47,107 nucleotides of DNA from the NCBI GenBank assembly GCA_020350205.1, contig CP070707.1, positions 1,316,729 through 1,363,835 of the forward strand, given 5' to 3'. This DNA is from a bacterium. Its GTDB lineage: Bacteria > Calditrichota > Calditrichia > RBG-13-44-9. A program made the translations under genes and the position numbers. The number at the start of each line of letters is the position of its first letter. The stretch's first letter is position 1. The notes under the pieces are model-generated. The model saw nothing but the letters and a program-made list of their open reading frames with translations. It searched no databases and was not told where the DNA came from. This document shows, piece after piece, positions 18,916 to 27,076 of the stretch.

Positions 18916-19761
18916 ATGAAAATATTTGAAGATATCCCGGACATGCAGAAATTTGCGGAAAGCGTCCGTAAAAGCGGAAAGCGAATCGGACTGGTGCCTA
19001 CCATGGGATATCTTCATGAAGGGCATCTGAGCCTGATTCGCAATATAAGAAAAAGTTGTGATGTTGTGGTGGTAAGTGTATTTGTGAATCCTACTCAATT
19101 TGGGATCGGTGAAGATCTGAACAAATATCCGAGAGATTTTAAAAGGGATCAGGAATTATGCCGCAAGGAAAATGTTGATATTGTTTTTTATCCAGAAGTC
19201 CCTAAAATGTACCCGGAAGGATATGATACTTATATCACTGTGGAAAAATTTTCTGGCATTATGTGTGGCGTTAGTCGGCCCACTCATTTCCAGGGTGTTA
19301 CAACTGTAGTGGCGAAATTATTTAATATCGTAAAACCTCACATCGCAATATTTGGTGAAAAAGACTATCAGCAAGCGATCATCATCAAAAAAATGGTGCA
19401 GGATCTGAATTTTGACATTGTAATAGAAACATCACCCATTATTCGTGAATCAGATGGTTTAGCGCTAAGTTCGCGAAATAAATATCTCAATAAAAATGAC
19501 CGAAAAAATGCAGTATTGCTTTATCAATCACTTCAACATGCGAAAAAATTGTTCCAGAAAGGGGAAAGGGATATCCTGATTATAAAACAGGAAATGGCGA
19601 AAATGATACTGCAAATTCCCAACGCCCGAATTGATTATATCGAAATAGTTGCACCGGATACTCTGAGATCACCGGATCAGATTCAAGAAAGAGCGGTTGC
19701 GGCAGTGGCTGTTTTTATAGGGAAAACAAGATTAATTGATAACCTTTTGCTTGAACAATAA
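18916..19761 (+). CDS. panC: Pantothenate synthetase (pantoate--beta-alanine ligase)
   Basis: Joins pantoate and beta-alanine using ATP through a pantoyl-adenylate. The 281-residue protein starts MKIFEDIPDMQKFAE, as usual for the family, so I use ATG 18916; the open frame runs back to 18835 inside panB but the extra residues have no family match, although an ATG at 18862 cannot be fully excluded. The nucleotide-binding HEGH motif follows PTMGYL, and SSRNKYL corresponds to the KMSKS-like loop. VNPTQFG is also conserved. The ribosome-binding site is weak, which suggests coupling to panB translation. Confidence 0.94.
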   Translation: MKIFEDIPDMQKFAESVRKSGKRIGLVPTMGYLHEGHLSLIRNIRKSCDVVVVSVFVNPTQFGIGEDLNKYPRDFKRDQELCRKENVDIVFYPEVPKMYPEGYDTYITVEKFSGIMCGVSRPTHFQGVTTVVAKLFNIVKPHIAIFGEKDYQQAIIIKKMVQDLNFDIVIETSPIIRESDGLALSSRNKYLNKNDRKNAVLLYQSLQHAKKLFQKGERDILIIKQEMAKMILQIPNARIDYIEIVAPDTLRSPDQIQERAVAAVAVFIGKTRLIDNLLLEQ

Positions 19762-19889
19762 GCCACGCACTCACACTATCACCGGTTTTTGCAAATCCAA
19801 TCTCATAAAATTTGATTTTTATCAAAGATTAGCCGGGAAAATTTTTTATTTTCCGTAAATTAGAATTGTTAATTCTGTGAGGACACTGA

Positions 19890-20624
19890 ATGAATCTTTC
19901 TACAATTATTCTTGCTGCTGGTAAAGGGAAACGAATGAAGTCGGAGCTGCCGAAAGTACTTCACCCACTCCTGGGAAGACCGATGATTCACTACGTGATA
20001 GATACTGCCCGAAATATTGGATCAGAACAAATTGTGCTGGTGATTGGACATCAGAAAGAGCTGGTGATAGATGCAACCCGGACTATGGATGTTCAATATG
20101 TTGTTCAGGAACAACAATTGGGAACGGGACATGCGGTATTACAAACACATAGACTTTTCAGGGAGTTCGAGGGAGAAATCTTGGTGTTATCTGGTGATGT
20201 ACCTTTATTACGAACAGACACCCTGAATAAGCTTATTGAGGTACAGAGAAAAGAACAACCGCTGGCCTCTCTTCTCACCACTTTCATGCCGAATCCTGCG
20301 GGATACGGCAGAATTGTGCGGGATAAACAGGGCTTTGTCAGTAGGATTGTGGAACATAAAGATGCAAGTCCGGAAATCAGGAAAATTAATGAAATCAATG
20401 TGGGTATCTATATATTTAAATGTAAACCCTTATTTGAAAGTCTTCCGCTGATTTCCAATAACAATAGTCAGGGGGAGTATTATCTGCCCGATATCATCAA
20501 GATGTATGTAGAACGGGGAGAAAAGGTTGTTGGACTCCCCACCCTGGATATTCAGGAAACCCATGGTATCAACGATTTAGAACAGCTGAAACATGCTGAA
20601 AATATTCTGAGTGCACGTTCCTAG
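19890..20624 (+). CDS. GlmU-like uridylyltransferase lacking the acetyltransferase domain
   Basis: A 244-residue protein that corresponds to the N-terminal half of GlmU, which makes UDP-GlcNAc from GlcNAc-1-phosphate and UTP. It has ILAAGKGKRMKSELPKVLHP, the QLGTGHAV segment, LSGDVPLL with the metal-binding Asp, and NVGIYIF plus EYYLPDIIK, all in GlmU order. It stops just where the left-handed beta-helix acetyltransferase domain of bifunctional GlmU would begin, and the following 150 bases contain no continuation in any frame. So it is a natural single-domain enzyme or an old loss. GAGG precedes the ATG. UDP-GlcNAc is also the precursor of bacillithiol, whose bshC gene is 6.5 kb away. Confidence 0.82.
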   Translation: MNLSTIILAAGKGKRMKSELPKVLHPLLGRPMIHYVIDTARNIGSEQIVLVIGHQKELVIDATRTMDVQYVVQEQQLGTGHAVLQTHRLFREFEGEILVLSGDVPLLRTDTLNKLIEVQRKEQPLASLLTTFMPNPAGYGRIVRDKQGFVSRIVEHKDASPEIRKINEINVGIYIFKCKPLFESLPLISNNNSQGEYYLPDIIKMYVERGEKVVGLPTLDIQETHGINDLEQLKHAENILSARS

Positions 20625-20778
20625 TAAGAGATGTTATAAAACAGCAACAAGGCTGTCGTAATTTTCTCCAAAAATAGCCACAACCTGAATTCTTTGAAAA
20701 AAATAGGTTGATAAAATTTGTATCCCCATCTAAAATGCCTTATATTCAGCCCTTAATCGTGACGATAAAGGAATTGAA

Positions 20779-22158
20779 ATGAAGGATAATGAGGACCTTC
20801 TCAGTATTGAACACCGAGCAGATTATCAATCGCAGATCAAGGCTCGTACTAAAATCATTGAAATATTGACTAAAGTAGATACCCGGCAGGCATATTCTGA
20901 CAAATTGTTGGACCGCGAACTTGTGCAGCTGGAAGAAATTGACCGGAGATTTGTCACCGAGATTGTAAACGGGGTATTGCGATGGAGACTGAGACTGGAC
21001 TGGTATCTGAATCAGTTATATTTAGGGGAATATGAAAATCTGATTACAGATGTAAAAAATAACTTGCGTTCCTCTGTTTATCAGTTGGTTTACATGGATA
21101 AAGTCCCGGCTTATGCAGTACTCTATGAGGCGGTGGAAATTGCTAAAGAAAAATACAATCAGAAGACCGCTAACCTGGTTAATGCCATTTTGAGGAATTT
21201 TCTGCGACAGCACAAAAAATTTGAATTTCTCGAATCGCAACTAAATGTACTGGAGAAATTTTCCATCCGCTATTCACATCCTAAATGGCTGGTCCAGAGA
21301 TGGATTGAATATTGGGGAATAGATGAAGTTAAGTTGCTGTGTGAAGCCAACAATAGCCGGCCACGACTGTCAGTCCGTATCAATGAAGAGCGAGCAAAAC
21401 GGGATGCACTGCTTCGGCTACTGGAGGAAAACCAGATTTCATTTCAGGCTCATGACGATTTCGAAAACTTTGTCTGGATTGATAATTTTCAGGATTTTCG
21501 AAAACTCGACCTGATCAACAGGGGATGGGTGTCGGTTCAGGATATCAGCACCGGTATTCCGGTTCTCCTGCTGGATCCGCAGCCTGCAGAGCGGATACTC
21601 GACATGTGTGCTGCCCCTGGTGGGAAAGCAGGTTTTATCGTTGAAAAATTAGCAGATAAAGGAAGATTGTTTGCACTGGATCGTCACGGCTCCCGTTTGC
21701 ATATTTTAGCGGAAAATTTTCGAAAACTGGGTTATACTGCCTATAACAGTATCGTTGCAGATGCAACCACCCTACCTTTACAGGGCACTTTTGATAAAAT
21801 TCTAATCGATGCCCCGTGTTCGGGTTATGGTGTACTTAATAAACGGGTTGATATTAAATGGAAACGTACCGAACAAGATATTTTGAATATGAAAAATTTG
21901 CAGCTGGAATTGCTGGAATCCGCTGCAATAGTACTGAAGAAACATGGAAAATTGGTCTATTGTACCTGCACCATTGAACCGGAAGAGAATGAAGTGGTCG
22001 TAAGAAAATTTCTTGAGGGTCATCCGGAATTTGAACTGATAGATTTGCGGGGACTGCTTCCCGATTCCTATATTTCAGAGCATTACTTTGTCCGAACTTT
22101 TCCTCATAAACACCTCATGGATGGATCATTTGCAGCTTTATTGAGCAAAAAGACTTGA
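20779..22158 (+). CDS. rsmB: 16S rRNA (cytosine-967-C5)-methyltransferase
   Basis: A 459-residue RsmB/Fmu protein. Residues about 20-165 form the NusB-like RNA-binding domain, and the rest is the Rossmann methyltransferase with the SAM loop DMCAAPGGKA, the catalytic-pocket DAPCSGYGVL, and CTCTIEPEENE with the nucleophilic Cys. AAGGAA is 6 bases before the ATG. It stands alone, ending 23 bases from the convergent GNAT gene. The length (E. coli 429) and both domains agree with RsmB rather than RsmF. Confidence 0.9.
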   Translation: MKDNEDLLSIEHRADYQSQIKARTKIIEILTKVDTRQAYSDKLLDRELVQLEEIDRRFVTEIVNGVLRWRLRLDWYLNQLYLGEYENLITDVKNNLRSSVYQLVYMDKVPAYAVLYEAVEIAKEKYNQKTANLVNAILRNFLRQHKKFEFLESQLNVLEKFSIRYSHPKWLVQRWIEYWGIDEVKLLCEANNSRPRLSVRINEERAKRDALLRLLEENQISFQAHDDFENFVWIDNFQDFRKLDLINRGWVSVQDISTGIPVLLLDPQPAERILDMCAAPGGKAGFIVEKLADKGRLFALDRHGSRLHILAENFRKLGYTAYNSIVADATTLPLQGTFDKILIDAPCSGYGVLNKRVDIKWKRTEQDILNMKNLQLELLESAAIVLKKHGKLVYCTCTIEPEENEVVVRKFLEGHPEFELIDLRGLLPDSYISEHYFVRTFPHKHLMDGSFAALLSKKT

Positions 22159-22181
22159 GAAGACAGGCCTAAGGAATTTGC

Positions 22182-23309
22182 TTAAAGCGGGACACCATAG
22201 ATACGATATGTTTTGTAAGGTTTAGCCCCCATTAAATGGGCAGCCCTGACCATCAACGTATTATCCTCCAGAATCCAGGACATTTCCGCGCTTTCATATC
22301 CTTTCGAGGTTCCCCGCTCAAAGGTTTCCAGATAGAATATACCGCCAATGCCTGCCTGTTGTAATTCCTGGACCACCCCCAGCGTAATGACCCTCAAACT
22401 ATTGATTTTATTTTTGCCATTCAAGAATTTTAACCATCCGAAGGGAAGCAGTTTACCGTTGGGTATCTGCGCAAAAATCCGATTGTAATCGGGCAATGCC
22501 AAAGAAAATCCCACGGGTTTCCCTTTTATTTCTGCAAGCAAAACCAGATCCGGGTCAATGATCTTTTTAAAATCATTAGCAATAAAATCAAATTCCGCCG
22601 GGGTCATTGGAACGAAACCCCAGTTTTTAGCCCAGGCATTGTTATAAATACTTCGAACTCTTTCAAGCTCTGCTTTAAAATCTTTCATGCGAACTGTACG
22701 AATTTCAATGCCCAGCTTCTTCTTGGTCATTTCAGATACTGTTTTAAGTTTATCACTTAAGGCAAAAAAATCCTTATGCACATAATAGGCGTGCACATCT
22801 TTTACTTTTTGATAATTTACCTGATCCATTAGTTGTGGATAATATGGAAGATTGTGGGTCATCATGAAATAAGGTGGGGTATCAAACCCATCAATTAAAA
22901 AACCAATTTCATCATTGGTCGATGGATTCATCGGTCCCATGATAAAATCTTTTCCTTTACCCCTGACCCAGTCCTCGGCAGTTTTCAATAATATTTTAAA
23001 TACCTCAGGATCATTTATTCCCTCCAGAAACCCAAAAAATCCCGCATTATCATTCTGGAAATCATTATGCATCTGGTTGGTGATTGCTGCAATTCTCCCG
23101 ACGATTTCACCATCTCGGAAGGCCAAAAAGTATTCGGCTTCACTGTGTTCAAAAAATGGATTTTTCTTTTTATCCAGAACTTTCAGACGGTCTGATATGA
23201 GAGGGGGGACCCAGTTTGGATCAGTGGCATTTATTTTCCAGGCGAATTTAATGAATTGTTTGAGCTCTTTCTTACTTTTAACCGTCTTGATGACAATCTT
23301 GGACATCAT
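22182..23309 (-). CDS. GNAT-fold N-acyltransferase, candidate ceramide-forming partner of SPT
   Basis: A 375-residue cytoplasmic protein with a GNAT fold. The N-terminal part (DPNWVPPLISDR, FFEHSEAEYFLAFRDGEIVGRIAA) and the C-terminal part (LGVVQELQQAGIGG as the acyl-CoA loop, then SWILEDNTLMVRAAHLMGAKPYKTYRIY) are typical of a family common in FCB bacteria and annotated only as N-acetyltransferase. Bacterial ceramide synthase of Caulobacter belongs to a GNAT-like family of similar size. The gene lies 101 bases downstream of a serine palmitoyltransferase-like gene on the same strand, so N-acylation of the sphingoid base is the most attractive role. This is inference; amino-acid or other acyltransfer is possible. 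Confidence 0.65.
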   Translation of the reverse strand: MMSKIVIKTVKSKKELKQFIKFAWKINATDPNWVPPLISDRLKVLDKKKNPFFEHSEAEYFLAFRDGEIVGRIAAITNQMHNDFQNDNAGFFGFLEGINDPEVFKILLKTAEDWVRGKGKDFIMGPMNPSTNDEIGFLIDGFDTPPYFMMTHNLPYYPQLMDQVNYQKVKDVHAYYVHKDFFALSDKLKTVSEMTKKKLGIEIRTVRMKDFKAELERVRSIYNNAWAKNWGFVPMTPAEFDFIANDFKKIIDPDLVLLAEIKGKPVGFSLALPDYNRIFAQIPNGKLLPFGWLKFLNGKNKINSLRVITLGVVQELQQAGIGGIFYLETFERGTSKGYESAEMSWILEDNTLMVRAAHLMGAKPYKTYRIYGVPL

Positions 23310-23410
23310 TCACCTCAGAAATTTTTAATTGGTTTAAAAATGATTTGTTAAAAGAATTTTAACTTATCAATGGTTGATGACTGCCACAAAATTATTGGCA
23401 ATGTATAAGA

Positions 23411-24607
23411 TCAAATCAGGTCCATTTTCTTGCCGATTCGTTTGAAAATATCCAGGACAACATCCAAATCGTTATCCTGATGAGTGGCCATATAAGAAGT
23501 CCGGATAAGTGCTCGGTCAGGCGGTACCGCCGGGCTTATCACCGGATTAGCATATACACCTTCCTGGAATAAGTTTAACCAGAATTTAAAGGTTTTCTCA
23601 TCACCGCCAATGATAATAGGGACAATTGGAGTTTCCGATTCACCGGTATTGAAACCCATGGATTGAAATTCACGAATCATTTTTTTTCCAGTCTCTTGAA
23701 GTCTGTGGACAATGTGAGGCTCGGATTCAATTATTTCAAGAGATTTTAGAACAGCAGCGATGTTCGCGGGGGGAATACTGGCACTGAATATGAGAGGCCT
23801 TGAAAAATGTTTGATATAATGAATAACTTCGCTTTTACCGGCAATAAAACCACCCAGGGACGCAAAAGACTTACTGAAGGTACACATCACTAAATCAACT
23901 TGATCCCAGATATTAAAATGTTCCTGGGTACCACGACCGGTTTTACCTTCAACGCCCAGACCATGGGCATCATCCAGATATATTCTTGCCTTATACTTTT
24001 TAGCCAATTCTGCCAGACGGGGAAGATTGACCAAATCCCCTTCCATGCTGAATACTCCATCGGTAATGATCATTTTGGACTGTTCCGGATCCAGTTTGGC
24101 GAGTATGCGCTCCAGGTCGTCCATATCATTATGTTTATAGCGTTTCACATTCGCACCCATATGAATGCCGGCAGACAGAAATATACCATCGAAAATACTG
24201 GCGTGATTTGTTTTATCGGTTAAAATCAGATCTTCCTTGGTCACGATCGTTGAGATTGCACCCAGATTACTCTGGTACCCGGTGCTGAAGGAAAGAGCAG
24301 CTTCCTTTCGAACAAATTTAGCCAGTCTGTCTTCTAGTTCCTCATGTAATTCAAGGGTTCCATTTAAAAAACGGGAACCGGAACAACTGGTACCGTACTT
24401 CTCAATAGCTTTGATGGCAGCTTCCTGAACACGTGGGTCTTTGGTTAAGCCAAGATAGTTGTTTGATCCTACCATGATGATTTCACGGCCATCCATGACA
24501 ACCCGTGGTCCATTGTTGTCACGAATAGGTTTAAAATAGGGATAAATCCCCTGCTCCATGGCTTCTTTGGCGCGGGTAAAGTTCATACACTTGTCGAAAA
24601 TGTCCAA
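23411..24607 (-). CDS. Alpha-oxoamine synthase, probably serine palmitoyltransferase
   Basis: A 398-residue PLP enzyme condensing an amino acid with an acyl-CoA. The PLP lysine is in CTFSKSFASLGGF, with DDAHGLGVEG and TDGVFSMEGD upstream. Features shared with bacterial serine palmitoyltransferases more than with BioF or KBL are the N-terminal YPYFKPI, VGSNNYLGLT, and GTSCSGSRFLNGTLELHEELE. The start is TTG 24607, supported by AGGAGG 7 bases upstream. The GNAT gene downstream would then complete a minimal sphingolipid pathway. 2-amino-3-ketobutyrate CoA ligase or BioF remain alternatives; no threonine dehydrogenase or biotin gene is adjacent. Confidence 0.78.
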   Translation of the reverse strand: MDIFDKCMNFTRAKEAMEQGIYPYFKPIRDNNGPRVVMDGREIIMVGSNNYLGLTKDPRVQEAAIKAIEKYGTSCSGSRFLNGTLELHEELEDRLAKFVRKEAALSFSTGYQSNLGAISTIVTKEDLILTDKTNHASIFDGIFLSAGIHMGANVKRYKHNDMDDLERILAKLDPEQSKMIITDGVFSMEGDLVNLPRLAELAKKYKARIYLDDAHGLGVEGKTGRGTQEHFNIWDQVDLVMCTFSKSFASLGGFIAGKSEVIHYIKHFSRPLIFSASIPPANIAAVLKSLEIIESEPHIVHRLQETGKKMIREFQSMGFNTGESETPIVPIIIGGDEKTFKFWLNLFQEGVYANPVISPAVPPDRALIRTSYMATHQDNDLDVVLDIFKRIGKKMDLI

Positions 24608-24685
24608 AAATTATCCTCCTGGTTGTCGAAATTTCAATCGCTGGAATTTAAAAGATACTCATTCAATTAGACAACAGAAAATTTT

Positions 24686-25636
24686 TTAGCGGAATAGTTG
24701 GATCAGAAGTTCCTGGGTCGCAGTACCCTTTCCCATGGTATATACATGGATACCCGGCACACCATAGTCTATCAATTCTTCACACAATTTTTTGGTATAA
24801 CCGATTCCTGCTTTACGGACCTCTGTCGGTGTTTTGGCTCCTTCCATGGCTTCAACCAGTTCACTGGGGAGCGATATATGAAAGTCTCGCGGCAAACTGG
24901 ATAGTTGACCCATGGTAGAAATGGGCTTAATTCCGGGGAGGATTGGTACTTCTATGCCAATTTCCCGGGCTTTTTCTACAAAAGTTTTATAAACCTGAAA
25001 ACTAAAAAACATCTGGGTAATGATATAATGAGCGCCCTGTTCAACCTTATTCTTCAAAAAAGCCATATCTTTTTGGGCATTGGGAGATTCATAATGTTTT
25101 TCCGGATATCCCGCTACACCAATACAAAAATTAGTTGGCTTAGCACTTTCCAGCGGTTCCAAATATTCACCTTTGTTCATTTTGTTTATCTGTTGAACTA
25201 ATTCGCTGGCATAGCGATGTCCGTCCTTTTCTGGAATGAAAGTTTTCTCTCCGGGCGCCGGATCACCCCGCACTGCAAAAATATTCTCAATTCCCAGAAA
25301 ATGAAGATCGATGAGCGCATCTTCAGTTTCAAATTTACTGAAACCCCCCAGAATGAAGTGTGGGACCGTATCAATTTTATAACGATTTGTTACTGCCGCG
25401 CAAATTCCAACAGTGCCCGGTTTTTTTCTTTTGGGAATGCGATAGATAACCCCATCCCGCTCTTCGTAAACAACCTGAGGCTGATGATAGGTAACACTGA
25501 TAAATGCAGGATTAAATTCGGTCAGGGGATCGATAACCTGAAACAATTCTTCAATACTCTGTCCCTTATTGGGTGGCGTTATCTCCAGTGATATGAATAT
25601 ATCTTTGGACTGATTAATAGCGTCTATGACGTGCAT
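24686..25636 (-). CDS. metF: Methylenetetrahydrofolate reductase
   Basis: A 316-residue MetF reducing 5,10-methylene- to 5-methyl-tetrahydrofolate for methionine synthesis. Family blocks visible are FISLEITPP near the N-terminus, FNPAFISVTYH, NIFAVRGDP with the FAD/folate-binding Asp, and AHYIITQMFFSFQVY. The length is normal for the bacterial enzyme. The ribosome-binding site is weak. The gene is 78 bases upstream of the SPT-like gene on the same strand; shared transcription is possible but no functional link is evident. A hairpin lies in the leader (25682-25731). Confidence 0.93.
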   Translation of the reverse strand: MHVIDAINQSKDIFISLEITPPNKGQSIEELFQVIDPLTEFNPAFISVTYHQPQVVYEERDGVIYRIPKRKKPGTVGICAAVTNRYKIDTVPHFILGGFSKFETEDALIDLHFLGIENIFAVRGDPAPGEKTFIPEKDGHRYASELVQQINKMNKGEYLEPLESAKPTNFCIGVAGYPEKHYESPNAQKDMAFLKNKVEQGAHYIITQMFFSFQVYKTFVEKAREIGIEVPILPGIKPISTMGQLSSLPRDFHISLPSELVEAMEGAKTPTEVRKAGIGYTKKLCEELIDYGVPGIHVYTMGKGTATQELLIQLFR

Positions 25637-26069
25637 GAATTTCTTTCATTTTTTCATTTAGAAGACTAATAATAATAAAAGGTTACCGCCAAGTAAACAT
25701 TTTTATGTTTTACTTTTTATTGATTGGTAACAGAAAACCTGATAATACGAAGAAGATATCTAAATGACCGGTGTCAAATTGTAATTGATATTGGATTTGA
25801 TTTTATTGGGAAATTTTAGTTAATTCAATTTTATGTAAAGTAATTTAAATTCTATGTAATTATTATAATTCGACAGTTAATTTTGATCCTGTAATTTTAA
25901 TCGGATTATATCATAATTTTATTATTTTAGAAAATAAATATTTTAATTTGGCACTTTCAGGTGATCGAACCTCTTTGAAATTTTTGATTGACTATTCGGA
26001 TCATGCCAGAAAAGTTGGTCGGACGGATGATCTGTAATACATATGGCATAAATTTAATCATCTTTTGAC
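25637..26069. other. AT-rich divergent intergenic region with a leader hairpin
   Basis: These 433 bases separate metF (-) from the SDR gene (+). No coding sequence is visible. At 25682-25731 an imperfect hairpin is formed by outer GTTACC/GGTAAC arms and inner AAGTAAACAT/ATGTTTTACTT arms with one bulge; on the - strand it is followed by TTTTATTATT, so it could act as a weak terminator or attenuator before metF. A TGGCACT near 25951 lacks a matching -12 element. Confidence 0.4.
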
Positions 26070-27053
26070 ATGGCACACATATTTTTAACAGGCGCAACAG
26101 GCTTTATAGGTAGCTTTGTTGCAAGAATTCTGGTAGAAAGTCAACATGAAGTAACCTGTCTGGTCAGGGAAAACAGCAATCTGAGCTGGATTAAAGAGCT
26201 GGATTTGAAGCTTGTTACCGGTACTCTGCAAGATCCGGCAACATTTGAATCCCATCTAAAAGACGTGGAGTATATTATTCATTTGGCGGGAGTCACCAAA
26301 TCGCATGATCCGGAGTTATTTTATCTGGGAAATGTACAGGTTACTCATAAACTACTTTCCTGTATCACAGAACGAAAAATTTCCCTGAAAAAATTTATTT
26401 TCGTGAGCAGTCAGGCTGCCGTTGGGCCCTCACCTTCGGCTGAGCCCGTTGATGAGAAACATCCCTGCTACCCCCTCACTCAATATGGAAAAAGCAAATG
26501 GCAGGCAGAACAGGTAGTTCAGAATTTTCAAAGCCACATACCCGTGACTATTGTGAGGCCAACTGCCGTATATGGTCCTCGCGATACTGATGTATATAAT
26601 TTTTTTAAGCTGATGACTTATGGAATAAATCTTATGGTGGGAAAGGTTGATCAGCTGGTGAATGTTGTTTATGTAGAGGATTGTGCAAATGGAATCATCA
26701 AAGCGGCGTTTTCTGAAAAAACTGTTGGTAAAACCTATTTCATTTGTGAGGAAGAGGCTTATTACTGGTCCCAGTTTGCTCAAATAACTGCGGATATTTT
26801 ACAGAAGAAATATATTACTATAAAACTTCCTGTACCTCTGGTTAACATGGTTGCCCTATTTTTAGAAAAATGGGCCAGGTTTCGCGGACAGGATACGATT
26901 TTAAACAGAGATAAAATGCAGGAGGTTGGAGAACCTTTTTGGAGGGTAACATGCATACAGGCTCGGAAAGATTTTAATTACCAAACCCAATTTCCCGCAC
27001 CGCTGGGCATTGAAAAAACCTTAGGCTGGTATCAGGAAAATAACTGGTTATGA
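26070..27053 (+). CDS. Extended short-chain dehydrogenase/reductase (NAD-dependent epimerase type)
   Basis: A 327-residue SDR with GATGFIG at residues 8-14, VSSQAAVGPS, and the catalytic YGKSK (Tyr-x3-Lys), then RPTAVYGPRD and VYVEDCANGI, as in the dihydroflavonol-reductase-like or NAD-epimerase group. The substrate is unknown. Bacterial ceramide reductase (CerR) of Caulobacter is also an epimerase-like SDR, and this gene is 1.5 kb from the SPT-like gene, but metF lies between and the strand differs, so I hold this only as a possibility. bshC follows 23 bases downstream. Confidence 0.75.
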   Translation: MAHIFLTGATGFIGSFVARILVESQHEVTCLVRENSNLSWIKELDLKLVTGTLQDPATFESHLKDVEYIIHLAGVTKSHDPELFYLGNVQVTHKLLSCITERKISLKKFIFVSSQAAVGPSPSAEPVDEKHPCYPLTQYGKSKWQAEQVVQNFQSHIPVTIVRPTAVYGPRDTDVYNFFKLMTYGINLMVGKVDQLVNVVYVEDCANGIIKAAFSEKTVGKTYFICEEEAYYWSQFAQITADILQKKYITIKLPVPLVNMVALFLEKWARFRGQDTILNRDKMQEVGEPFWRVTCIQARKDFNYQTQFPAPLGIEKTLGWYQENNWL

Positions 27054-27076
27054 CATCAATATTGGATTAATAAAAT

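Noticed and set aside
25951..25966. Possible third sigma-54 promoter at TGGCACT
   Set aside because: The position of the -12 element reads GGTG, with no TTG at the required spacing.
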